A stretch of DNA of 64,000 nt from Verrucomicrobiales bacterium (GTDB taxonomy: Bacteria > Verrucomicrobiota > Verrucomicrobiia > Limisphaerales > UBA11320): positions 1 to 64,000 of the forward strand of contig JAEUHE010000103.1 in NCBI GenBank assembly GCA_016793885.1, written 5' to 3'. Position 1 is the first letter of the stretch. Every line of letters starts with the position of its first letter. This document shows positions 10,601-18,590 of the stretch, in pieces. The notes beneath the pieces are model-generated. The model was not told the DNA's origin, did no database searches, and was given only the letters and a program-made list of their open reading frames with translations. The position numbers and the translations under genes are program-made.

Positions 10601-13600
10601 ACCAGAACCAAGGTAAATATTTGCGGTGGGCGGCGCATGGACCACGGACACCACCGCCACGGCGCTCGTGAGGGTCCCTTCGGAATTGACGGCGATAAGA
10701 CGGTAACTGCCGCTCTGGTTGGTCTGCACCTCACTAAGACTAAGACAGGGGGAGGTTTGGCTCGCCAAATCCTGGTTGTTGAACTGCCATTGGTAGCTCG
10801 GGGGTGGCCCGCCCGTGATCGTGGAACAGAACGTGAGAGTGGTCCCGGCCATCAAGGGCGGCAGCACGCCGACCGGATGGATGGAGCCGCTTGGAGCAAA
10901 ATAATCCACGACCAAGGAGAGGGGTGCACTGATGAACTCACCCACAAGATTGCTGGCGATCAGGCGGTAACTGCCCTCCTCATCGGAAGACACGCCAGCA
11001 AGCTCCAGGCATGGGCCGGCCTGCCCGGGCAAGTTCACGCCATTGAACTGCCACTGGTAGCTGGGCGGTGGCGCACCTGAGATGGTGTTGCAGAAACGGA
11101 CCGAAGAACCTGCCGGTGTCGGCGACTGGCCGAAGGAGAAATAGATGCCGCCCTTGGGAGCCGCCACATTCACCCCCAGCACCGCGGGAGGCGCACTGGT
11201 CACGCTTCCAAGGAAGTTGGTCACCACGACGGTATAAATTCCTGCATGATGGGGTTGTGCTTCGGCCAGGCTATAGGTGGCGCCGGTTGCTCCGCTGAGA
11301 TTGGTGCCATCCTTGCGCCATTGGTAGTGTAAGGGAACTCCCGCGGCCGCAACGCTCATGCTGACACTTTGCCCCGCATTCACCGTTAAGCCTGTCGGCG
11401 CTCTGATGATGGCCGGGGCGACGGGGGTGACTAGAGCCATCGTGAAGTCATTCCCCGCTGCCAGAGCCATCGCTGCGTTTTGAGCTGCTGTGGGCACCCT
11501 CGTTTGAGTGGCACCGTCGTACCCCCAGGCCACCACCCCCCCGCCGCTCCTCAAGGCCACGCTATGACTGTTATTGCCCGCTGCAATCGCGATGACGCCG
11601 CTTTGCGCCGCGATGGGCACGGTCGTCTGACCGAAATAGTTGTCTCCCCAGGCCACCACGCCCCCGTCGCTCTTTAAAGCAAGGTTGTGATAATACCCCG
11701 CCGCAATGGCCGTCACCCCGCTCTGCGCCACCTCAGGCACGGTGGATTGTGCGTAGGAGTTCTCACCCCACGCGACGATGCTTCCGTCTTTCTTCAAGGC
11801 CAGGGTGTGAAACGCGCCCGCCGCGATGGCTATCACACCGCTCTTGGCGGAATCGGGCACCGTGGTTTGACCTTGGGAGTTGTACCCCCAGGCCTCGACG
11901 CTCCCATCGCTTTTCAACGCCAGCGTATGATAGTATCCCGCGGCAATGGCCGTGACGCCACCCTGCGCAACCTCAGGCACGGTCGTCTGGCCGTACATGT
12001 TCCATCCCCACGCCACCACGCTTCCGTCACTCTTGAGAGCCACGGTGTGGCGAGTTCCTGCGGCGACGGCCGTCACTCCACTCTGGGCCGCCGCGGGCAC
12101 GCTGGTTTCGCCCTCAATGTTGGCTCCCCACGCTACTATGCTTCCGTCCGCCTTCAATGCCACCGCGTGACTGTATCCCGCCGCAATCATCGTCACTCCG
12201 TTCTCCGCGGCCACGGGCACGGTCGTCTGGCCATATTGGTTGTCTCCCCACGTTACCACCGCGCCTGAGACCGGCGGATTCACCGTCAGCACCGCCGCAA
12301 CCGTGCTTGTCACGCTGCCGAGGAAGTTGCTCACCACGACGGTGTAGCGGCCTGCTTGGTTGATCTGCACTAATCCCAGACTGAATGTCGAGCCGGTCGC
12401 TCCATCCACCTCAATTCCTTCGTGGTACCATTGATAGTACAAGGGCGCGCCGATGGCGACCACCGTGACGCTCGCACTTCGTCCCGCGTTCACAGTCTGG
12501 TTCACTGGTTGCACCAGGATCGCGGGGGCAGCCGCATTGACGGTGAGCACCGCCGGCGGTGAACTGGTCACGCTACCGAGAATATTACTGAGCGCTACGG
12601 TGTAGGCACCCGCTTGATTGGGATGCACATCGGTCAGTCGATAGGTGGCACTTGTGGCTCCGGGAAGGTTGGTGCCGTCCTTGCGCCACTGGTAATATAT
12701 GGGGTATCCAGTGGTCCCCACGCTAAAGCTTGCGGTTAACCCGGCGTCCACGGTCTGACTCATGGGTGGAGCCAGGATGGCAGGTACAGTCGGGGTGACG
12801 AGCGCCACGGAGTGACTGGATCCCATCGCGAGGGCCACCACCCCGCTCTGTGCGGGCACAGGCACTGTCGTCAAGCCGTAATCAGTTTGCCCCCAGGCCA
12901 CCACGCCTCCGTTCTTCAATGCGAGTGTGCTGTACCCGCCCACGGCGATCGCCATCACTCCGCTCTGTGCCGCCTCGGGCACATTGGCCTGACCGTGTTC
13001 GTTCTGCCCCCAAGCCACAACACTCCCGTCGGACTTCAAGGCCGCGGTGTGACCACCGCCTGCCGCAATGGCCGTCACCCCGATCTGCGCCGCCTCGGGC
13101 ACATTCGTTTGGCCGGAGAAGTTGTTTCCCCACACGAGCACGCTGCCATTGCTTTTCAAGGCCACCGTGTGAATATCGCCCGCCGCGATGGCAGTCACAC
13201 CGGTCTGCGCTGCTAAGGGCACTGTGGTTTGGCCGAATTCATTCTGTCCCCAAGCCACCACGCTTCCGTCATTCTTCAAGGCCACGGTATGCGCCCAGCC
13301 AGCCGCAATGGCCACCACCCCGCTCTGTACCGACTCGGGCACCGTCGTCTGGCCATAATCGTTACCACCGCCCCACGCCACCAAGCTCCCGTCGTTCTTC
13401 AAGGCCACGGTGTGCTCCCATCCACTCGCAATGGCCACCACCCCGCTCTGCGCCGCCACGGGGACCGTTGTTTCACCGTGGTCGTTGATGCCCCAAGCGA
13501 CCACGCTCCCGTCGGACCTCAGGGCCACAGTGTGAGAGGCTCCGGCGGCGATTGCCGTCACCCCGCTCTCCCCCGCCACAGGCACAGCAGTCTGGCCATA

Positions 13601-13780
13601 GTCGTTGTTCCCCCACGCGACCACCGCGCCGGGCGATGCCGCCTGAACGGCGCTGGATCCGATGCCGACGCACAGAAGGAGGAGGAGCGCGCGGCAAGCG
13701 GGCGCGTAAGCCTGGCGAACCGTCCCGTCAGAGGATTGAGTTTGAGTGTTCACAAATCGTTGGTTCTCGTTCGAAATCAT
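7679..13780 (-). CDS. Exported protein with two RCC1 propellers, nine Ig domains and 14 YCF48/kelch-like units (2033 aa)
   Basis: I place the start at the ATG at 13780, which gives a long n-region followed by the hydrophobic A-L-L-L-L-L-C-V-G-I core and an A-x-A cut site; the frame continues upstream to 13915 but that part is not protein-like. Block 1 (~50-333) and block 2 (~505-785) each hold seven 40-residue RCC1 units (V-V-A-W-G, G-Q-T-T-V-P, A-I-A-A-G, H-T-V-A-L-K), enough for one seven-bladed propeller each. Two Ig domains separate them and seven more follow (~785-1410); four of these carry an unusual Cys pair. Then come 14 units of the V-A-V-G-x-x-G-T-I-L-x-S type (~1420-1960), and the shared C-terminal module ending F-Y-R-L-R-P-D. 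A structural surface role is inferred; no enzymatic motif is visible. Confidence 0.85.
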   Translation of the reverse strand: MISNENQRFVNTQTQSSDGTVRQAYAPACRALLLLLCVGIGSSAVQAASPGAVVAWGNNDYGQTAVPVAGESGVTAIAAGASHTVALRSDGSVVAWGINDHGETTVPVAAQSGVVAIASGWEHTVALKNDGSLVAWGGGNDYGQTTVPESVQSGVVAIAAGWAHTVALKNDGSVVAWGQNEFGQTTVPLAAQTGVTAIAAGDIHTVALKSNGSVLVWGNNFSGQTNVPEAAQIGVTAIAAGGGHTAALKSDGSVVAWGQNEHGQANVPEAAQSGVMAIAVGGYSTLALKNGGVVAWGQTDYGLTTVPVPAQSGVVALAMGSSHSVALVTPTVPAILAPPMSQTVDAGLTASFSVGTTGYPIYYQWRKDGTNLPGATSATYRLTDVHPNQAGAYTVALSNILGSVTSSPPAVLTVNAAAPAILVQPVNQTVNAGRSASVTVVAIGAPLYYQWYHEGIEVDGATGSTFSLGLVQINQAGRYTVVVSNFLGSVTSTVAAVLTVNPPVSGAVVTWGDNQYGQTTVPVAAENGVTMIAAGYSHAVALKADGSIVAWGANIEGETSVPAAAQSGVTAVAAGTRHTVALKSDGSVVAWGWNMYGQTTVPEVAQGGVTAIAAGYYHTLALKSDGSVEAWGYNSQGQTTVPDSAKSGVIAIAAGAFHTLALKKDGSIVAWGENSYAQSTVPEVAQSGVTAIAAGYYHNLALKSDGGVVAWGDNYFGQTTVPIAAQSGVIAIAAGNNSHSVALRSGGGVVAWGYDGATQTRVPTAAQNAAMALAAGNDFTMALVTPVAPAIIRAPTGLTVNAGQSVSMSVAAAGVPLHYQWRKDGTNLSGATGATYSLAEAQPHHAGIYTVVVTNFLGSVTSAPPAVLGVNVAAPKGGIYFSFGQSPTPAGSSVRFCNTISGAPPPSYQWQFNGVNLPGQAGPCLELAGVSSDEEGSYRLIASNLVGEFISAPLSLVVDYFAPSGSIHPVGVLPPLMAGTTLTFCSTITGGPPPSYQWQFNNQDLASQTSPCLSLSEVQTNQSGSYRLIAVNSEGTLTSAVAVVSVVHAPPTANIYLGSGHSPTTVGSHVMLCASVSGGPRPSVQWQFNGTNLLGQTDSCLSRFNVQTDQSGRYSVVASNILGVVTSAVAVVSVIEPEPVLAYFASGFPPFAIGSSQSLCLETSLPEPLSYQWRFNGTDLPEATNSCHFLEPLQAGEAGDYSVVVTSASSVSTSPPIAITVYYAPPTWAQPGFSIGSASSLVGDDVILHASYVGSPSRVQWRFNGMDLPGETNVPMALLSVAPNHAGEYSFTAGNVAGMTTSSVVRLDVSYQAPVFAAQPADQSVVEGAIVRLTARARGGPPPEYFLEQNGTDIAVPFTYDASFNDLGGFNLFDVTAADAGGYRIIASNSFGSATSRVATLTVTPSGPLDRWTRRNPLPQSHPLLAVAHGTNQFVAVGERGTILTSPDGSNWALQSGRADVSLNGVTYGGGLFVAVGGGGTILSSADGTNWAYRYTAAGTFLNGVTHAQGRFVAVGSAPGLSTLLLHSTDGLRWERVPMDGLYAQQCVGYGNGRFIAGGSGSVIVSTDGTNWVLARSVKLQVEGVTYADGLYVAVGDDGSILVSPDSVSWVARPPITTRRLLGVTYGVGRFVAVGARGELITSVDTAVWTAVSSGTPDRLETIDFSGGLFIATGENGTVITSTDGTDWTRQNLGITRDLDGMHGADGVLVIVGKGGSILASMDGVHYATQPSGVTNDLHGVTWGGGLWVAVGEPGIVLTSSNRVDWIAHDTGTTSSLKGITYAEGQWIAVGTEGTVVRSTNGVNWGSTFTTPPHDLNAVAHGNGMFLIAGDGFDNRNGSVFRSFDGLTWTQMNYDGGKNLRGVAFANELFLFAANDGVVITTAEGGSYNSSFPQGGNLRAATWAHGLWIVVGNNGTITTSPDLLNWTRRASRTFENQHQVALLDGRLLVIGNRGDIIQSGRFLTELGHPIARPEGGFHIPLQGVVNQVYRMDTSTNLVDWIDLLTFTNRTEHSQFIGPIPADMPQLFYRLRPD

Positions 13781-14156
13781 TGGCGGACAGGGTAGAATTT
13801 GTGCGGCTTTCCCGAGAGCTTCACGTCGAAGTCCAGGAAGTCTAACGGCATGGTGGCAACTTTGGCAGCGGGGCAACCGCCCCTGGCCTTGGTGGTGGAC
13901 GGTGTGGTGCCGCAACAGGGGGAAGTTGGACCAGATGTTGATGATCTTAAATTCATCGGCTAACCACGGACGCCCGTTCCAGTCTTCTAAGCCTCGCGAG
14001 ACTCAGGGGATCGCACCCTTTGCTACCGATTCAAGCTGCCAGACTTGCGGCAAATGCCTGCGGTTCGGCTACAAGGGACCTAAGCGATGAACCGCCTTCT
14101 CAGCCACCACCGGTTGGAGGGGCCAGCCCACCGTGGGTCCACTCCCAGGGCGCTCA
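13781..14156. other. Gap between RCC1 gene and kinase gene
   Basis: This stretch precedes the minus-strand RCC1 gene and follows the kinase stop, so it should hold the RCC1 promoter. I see no convincing Shine-Dalgarno before 13780. A 59-codon minus-strand frame with ATG near 13954 ends at the RCC1 start but has low-complexity content and no recognisable domain. No RNA gene or strong hairpin was seen. Confidence 0.4.
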
Positions 14157-17100
14157 TTATGGTGCCTTTAGCTTCGCTGCCGCACTCCAGACGTAGGCCT
14201 GTCCCATTCGTCCGCCGAGTAATGATTGACCCTCAGGAGAGAACCGGACGAACAGAAACGGGGCCTCTCCTCGAAGACTCCCCACTTCTCGCCCGGTCGC
14301 CAAGTTCCACAGCTTGATGTCCTCGCATGCCGATGCGAGGGTGCGCCCATCCTCCGAGAAGGATAGCCAATAGAGCCCTTCACGATGCCCACGCAGAGTT
14401 CTGAGGCGTTTGCCTGTGTCGGTGTCAAAGAGCCCAATCTCCTTATACATCCCCACTGCGAGTGCATGTCCGTCGGGCGAGATTGCGAGGGGAAGTCCAC
14501 TCGCCTCGAAATCGAGAAACTTCATCTCGGCCCCGAGCCGCCAGAGTCGGATGTTTCCGCCGGAGCCAACAGCGAGCATCGCGCCATCCCTGCTGAACAT
14601 TAAGTTCCAGACGTATCTTGAGGCGCGTGCAAGCCTGGATCGCATTGCTCCTGACTGAGTGTCCCAAAGGATCACATCCCCCGCCGGATCCCCGCTGGCG
14701 AGTAGGTCCCCACGGGGAGAAAGCGCCACTGCGGACGCGATCCCATTCGTCGAGGAGAACGAAATCGTATCCCGGAGCGATAGCGAACCCACGTCCCAGA
14801 ATTTCAAGCCCGTTAGGGGGCCGGGAACCGTTGGTAAAGGCGTTGGTACCGTCGCGGTGATCAGAAGCTTACCGTCCGAGCTAAAACCTACTGGGTTCGG
14901 TTCGCACCGCAATGTGGCCTTAGATGTTAGAGATCGGACGTCCCATAGCGTTACACCCGTTTGATCGCCCGCTGCCACGACGCGACCATCCGGGCTAAAG
15001 ACGGGAGGAGCAAGGCATCGGAGCGTCGGGGAAGGATTCCGAAACCCCTCTATCCTCCAGATGCGCGGCGCAGGAGAGCTGTTCTCGGTGCTGGCAAGCC
15101 ATCCTCCGTCAGAGGAGAACGATAAACGACGCAGCTCAGAATCGTGTCCTCGGAGGCGCCGTAACTCCTGACGAGATGCGACGTCCCAAAGTGCGATTGT
15201 CTGATCGCCGCTCCCTGTCGCAAGGATCGAACCATCGGGCGAGAAGTCAACCGCCCATACCCGGCTGGAGTGTCCTTTGAATTCGCCGAGCCGATGTCCG
15301 CTCACCACATCCCAGAGAATAACTGACCCTTCCCAGCTGCAGGTGACGAGCAATCGATCATCCGGGGAGAGAGCCATCGCCGTGATGTTTCCGGTCGCTG
15401 GAAGCCGATGCCGAGCCTTCCAACTCTGCGTATCCCAGATTGTCGCGGAACCAAGCCAGCTGCCTGTAACCAGCGTTCCACCGTCTCGAGAGAACAATGA
15501 ATAGTCGCCCGACTCAGCCAGGGTCGCCACCTTCGCCGCCGTCTCGTAGTTCCAGACGACGGTGTTGACGGCGTCATTCCCCGGGATGTCGAAGGGCGCT
15601 TGTCGGAGGGGCGCGGTGGCGATCAGTCGTCGCTTTGATGAGATCGAGATCAGCCTGCCGGCGCGGAGCGCGCCAACAGGTTCCATGCGTGATCGATCGC
15701 TCAGGTCCCAGAGGCGGACCATGCCCTGTCCCGAGGATGAGCCGAGAATCGAGCCATCCGCAGCGGCCGCCATCCCACTCTCCCGGCCCAACTCATCCTG
15801 CCCCAAATCATGAATGATCACCCCCGTCACGAGGTCCCGAAGTTCACTCGATCCGTCCGCTCGGCGAAGTGCCAGCAAATTCTGGCGGCGCAGCGCGACA
15901 GAAAACGCAATGCTTGGCCCATTAGTATCAAGGATCAAGGTCTCGTCGCCTTGGCAGAGTTTGGAATAGTACCACCATTCCCACCCCCTAAGGTCAGTCT
16001 GCCCTGCTCGGGGCTCATGACTGTGCAACAGCTCCCGTGCCCCGCTGAGATTCTGCTGGGCCAGAGTCTGCTGGACCAAATTCATGTCAGCGGCATAGAG
16101 ACCCTGCCTCGCTAGTAGCTCGTTCTGTCTGGCAAGAGTCCGCTCCGCATCAGCGCGCTGCCATTGCCAGAGAATCCCTGCTACCCCCACGACTCCTAAG
16201 ATTACTGCGCAGCCGATGGCGGTCGACAGGGCAGGTTTCCGCTGGCACCATCTCCATAGCCTCTCGGTGTTCCCCGCGGGTCGCGCATGTGTCGGCTCCC
16301 CCCTCTCGAAACGGCGCAGGTCGGCCCCCAGATCCGCAGCGGACGGGTAACGATCCGACGGGCGCTTTGACAGACACTTCAAGCAGACGCTTTCCAAGTC
16401 GCGCGGCACCTCAGGGTTCACCAAATGAGGGGGCACCGGCTCCTGCTCCACGACATGCCGCAGTGTCTCGGTGGGCGTGCCCCCTACGAACGGCGCACGG
16501 CTCGTTAGAAGATAATACAGCACAGCCCCCAACGAGTAGATGTCCGCCGCCGGCCCGATACTGCCCTGGCCCGTGGCCTGTTCGGGGGGCATGTAACCCG
16601 GCGTCCCCAGAATCTGGCCGGTCAAGGTGAGGCTGCTGTCGCCTTCCAATGATCTCGCCAATCCAAAGTCCGTCACGTAGGGCCGGCCATCGACATCCAT
16701 AAGGACGTTCGAGGGCTTGAGATCTCGATGCAGCACCCCACGCTCATGCGCGTGCTGCACCGCCTCCGCGATGGTCGCGACGAGGCAAGCCGCCTCTCTG
16801 GGTGGCAGGGGGTTTTCGCGAACTCTCTGCGCGAGATTGGGGCCTTCCACCAGATCCATCGCGAAATAATGCTGCCCGTCATGATCCCCCACTTCATAGA
16901 TGGCGACAATGTTCGGATGCTTGAGCTTGGCAGCTGCTCCGGCTTCCACCCGAAATCGCCGCACCTCCTCGGCTCCGGCCAGGGCGCTATCGCGCATGAG
17001 CTTCACCGCCACAGTTCGATTGAGGCTGATCTGGCGCGCCCGAAAAACAATCCCCATCCCCCCTCGGGCTATTTCCTCCAGCAGCTCGTAATCGCCCAGG

Positions 17101-17264
17101 CGTCGGAGATCCCCGCGCCCAGTTGCGGCCGGCTCGGCTCCCGGGGCAGACTGAAACAGGAGTTGCGACAGACAGCGGGGGCATTGTCCATCGACTTCGC
17201 CAACTGCGAGCAGTGTGCCACAGCGGATGCAGGTTGAGTTGGACGCAATTGGCTGTGAACTCAT
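14157..17264 (-). CDS. Membrane Ser/Thr protein kinase with zinc ribbon and WD40 sensor domain (1035 aa)
   Basis: The protein is a Hanks-type (PknB-like) kinase. A Cys4 zinc-ribbon-like motif (C12, C15, C28, C31) precedes the kinase domain, which has the Gly loop R-G-G-M-G, ATP lysine K88 in V-A-V-K, catalytic H-R-D-L-K-P-S-N (D181) and D-F-G (D199), so it should be active. A single transmembrane helix lies at ~345-367, followed by a coiled linker and then WD40 repeats (F-S-P/S-D-G...L-W-D) to the C-terminus, the likely outer sensory or docking part. The ATG at 17264 is preferred to a TTG at 17288. It lies 73 nt downstream of an ECF sigma gene on the same strand, a pairing common in Planctomycetes and Verrucomicrobia. 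This suggests the kinase and the sigma factor act together. The substrate is unknown. Confidence 0.93.
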   Translation of the reverse strand: MSSQPIASNSTCIRCGTLLAVGEVDGQCPRCLSQLLFQSAPGAEPAATGRGDLRRLGDYELLEEIARGGMGIVFRARQISLNRTVAVKLMRDSALAGAEEVRRFRVEAGAAAKLKHPNIVAIYEVGDHDGQHYFAMDLVEGPNLAQRVRENPLPPREAACLVATIAEAVQHAHERGVLHRDLKPSNVLMDVDGRPYVTDFGLARSLEGDSSLTLTGQILGTPGYMPPEQATGQGSIGPAADIYSLGAVLYYLLTSRAPFVGGTPTETLRHVVEQEPVPPHLVNPEVPRDLESVCLKCLSKRPSDRYPSAADLGADLRRFERGEPTHARPAGNTERLWRWCQRKPALSTAIGCAVILGVVGVAGILWQWQRADAERTLARQNELLARQGLYAADMNLVQQTLAQQNLSGARELLHSHEPRAGQTDLRGWEWWYYSKLCQGDETLILDTNGPSIAFSVALRRQNLLALRRADGSSELRDLVTGVIIHDLGQDELGRESGMAAAADGSILGSSSGQGMVRLWDLSDRSRMEPVGALRAGRLISISSKRRLIATAPLRQAPFDIPGNDAVNTVVWNYETAAKVATLAESGDYSLFSRDGGTLVTGSWLGSATIWDTQSWKARHRLPATGNITAMALSPDDRLLVTCSWEGSVILWDVVSGHRLGEFKGHSSRVWAVDFSPDGSILATGSGDQTIALWDVASRQELRRLRGHDSELRRLSFSSDGGWLASTENSSPAPRIWRIEGFRNPSPTLRCLAPPVFSPDGRVVAAGDQTGVTLWDVRSLTSKATLRCEPNPVGFSSDGKLLITATVPTPLPTVPGPLTGLKFWDVGSLSLRDTISFSSTNGIASAVALSPRGDLLASGDPAGDVILWDTQSGAMRSRLARASRYVWNLMFSRDGAMLAVGSGGNIRLWRLGAEMKFLDFEASGLPLAISPDGHALAVGMYKEIGLFDTDTGKRLRTLRGHREGLYWLSFSEDGRTLASACEDIKLWNLATGREVGSLRGEAPFLFVRFSPEGQSLLGGRMGQAYVWSAAAKLKAP

Positions 17265-17337
17265 GGCTGTTGATGAATGACCATCCAAGTCCTATAAGCC
17301 CAGCAGCGCCGGGCAGATTACATCCTTTTAGCAGAAT

Positions 17338-18081
17338 TCAGCTCCGCCAAACTTCCATGAGATGCCGCATCTCCTCCTCCGCCTGCTCGGGCGAACCTAC
17401 GGTTTGGACGATTTCAGCACGGACAAGCTCCTGCAGACGGGATCGAAGACGATGGATGGTGACCGCCACGGTGCCGTGGGCCATCCCCAACTGCTTGGCG
17501 ACCACCTCGTAATCGCCCGGATCGGCCCCGTCAAGAAACCGGGCGAGTTTCTGAAACACTGCGTGTTTCCCACGGGCCTGCTGCTCCTCACGCAAAAGTT
17601 GAAGTGAGTGCGATATAACCGTCCGGCACCACCGACGATCGAAAGCCAGCTCTGGACTCTCGGCCGTGAGGTCCGGTCCGCACAGACGTTCAGCTTCCTC
17701 GCTGTCAAGGCTCAATAGGGGTTGTCTCCCGCCCCGTTTGAGCGCCTTGTCGTGGAGAGCGCGTTTGATGGTAAAGTTGCGGAGTCCAGTCAGAAGGAAT
17801 GTCCTGAATCGGCCTTTTTCCGGGCCTACATTCCCTAGATCCTCGCGAGCGATCACGCGCGCCAGGAAGCCTTGCGTCAGATCCTGCGCGTCGTGCGGAG
17901 CATGTCCCTGCCTTCGGAGAAACGCATAGAGCGGGCTCCAATAAGTCCTGCAAAGCTCTTCCAACGCCCCGTCGCTCGATGCCGCGCCTACCTCGCCTGC
18001 CCCGAGCACTATCGTCCACCTCGTGGTAGGAAACGAAGCAGCGCTGGGGAACAGGGCTTCAGATTCTCGAGGAGCCGACAT
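17338..18081 (-). CDS. ECF-family RNA polymerase sigma factor (247 aa)
   Basis: The N-terminus contains the F-P-T-T-R-W motif typical of the large planctomycete/verrucomicrobial ECF group linked with protein kinases. Region 2 is recognisable from Y-W-x-P-L-Y-A-F-L-R-R and D-A-Q-D-L-T-Q-G-F, and region 4 from the helix-turn-helix Y-E-V-V-A-K-Q-L-G-M...V-A-V-T-I-H-R-L-R-S-R. The protein is longer than a minimal ECF factor, as expected for this group. There is no anti-sigma gene; the neighbour is the kinase-WD40 gene downstream, so control by phosphorylation is a reasonable inference. Its promoter should lie in the repeat-rich gap to the right. Confidence 0.92.
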   Translation of the reverse strand: MSAPRESEALFPSAASFPTTRWTIVLGAGEVGAASSDGALEELCRTYWSPLYAFLRRQGHAPHDAQDLTQGFLARVIAREDLGNVGPEKGRFRTFLLTGLRNFTIKRALHDKALKRGGRQPLLSLDSEEAERLCGPDLTAESPELAFDRRWCRTVISHSLQLLREEQQARGKHAVFQKLARFLDGADPGDYEVVAKQLGMAHGTVAVTIHRLRSRLQELVRAEIVQTVGSPEQAEEEMRHLMEVWRS

Positions 18082-18332
18082 AGCCTAGAAAAACCTAGCG
18101 AGAACACCATATCGCATGCAAGTGCCGAATGCCGCTTCATCAAAATCAGCCCTCCCGTGTTTCGCAGGCCATCCAATCTCTTCTCGAGCTTAACGGATTC
18201 AAACACCCAGCTTAGGGAATCCGTGCTCCATCGAACTCGAACGCTCCTTATGAGTTGGAGTGAGTTATAAGTTATGAGTTGGAGTTGGAGTTGCCGAGGT
18301 GGAATCGTCCGGGGACCAACGACTAGGAACCC

Positions 18333-18464
18333 TATGGAGCGCGGAGACAAGTCTCCGCTTTTCCTGCACGCGGCGGAGTGGCTGGTGGGCGACGATGGTC
18401 AATGAGTGCGCGGGGGGATCAGGCGGCGTGAAGGGACCGCGGTGTCGTGCCACCGCGGTCCATA
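18333..18464. repeat. Small terminal-inverted-repeat element (REPIN/MITE-like)
   Basis: The left end TATGGAGCGCGG (18333-18344) is matched by the inverted right end CCGCGGTCCATA (18453-18464), 11 of 12 positions. The left arm runs straight into a perfect hairpin, GCGGAGAC-AA-GTCTCCGC (18341-18358) followed by TTTT; the right arm also contains a short hairpin. The same end sequence bounds the larger element at 37070-37523. Confidence 0.65.
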
Positions 18465-18481
18465 GGGGGCCAGCCCCCGAG

Positions 18482-18537
18482 CTCATCACTCATCACTCAT
18501 CACTCATCACTCATCACTCATCACTCGTCACTCATCA
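18482..18537. repeat. Heptanucleotide tandem array (CTCATCA)x8
   Basis: Eight head-to-tail copies of CTCATCA, seven perfect and one with a single change (CTCGTCA at 18524-18530). It ends about 53 nt before the PQQ-propeller start codon. The same heptamer recurs at 50747-50776. Confidence 0.9.
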
Positions 18538-18590
18538 CTATATTGTCGCCCTCGACAACTCGGAAACGGAGGCCTTAGGATGGAACAAGA

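Larger units (their letters stand above)
18082..18590. other. Repeat-rich divergent intergenic region
   Basis: This gap separates the sigma factor gene from the PQQ-propeller gene and must hold both promoters. It contains GAGTTG-type hexamers (18249-18293), a terminal-inverted-repeat element (18333-18464), a GGGGGC-CA-GCCCCC hairpin (18465-18478) and a heptamer array (18482-18537). No gene is supported. Confidence 0.6.

Noticed and set aside
9494-11080. 528-codon plus-strand open frame
   Set aside because: Antisense shadow of the Ig-domain region, kept open by the repeated high-GC sequence; no domain pattern.
18341-18362. Intrinsic terminator (perfect hairpin followed by TTTT)
   Set aside because: No plus-strand gene lies upstream, and the hairpin is part of the terminal-inverted-repeat element; it could still end an unseen small RNA.
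18482-18537. CRISPR array
   Set aside because: The repeat unit is 7 nt with no spacers and there are no cas genes.
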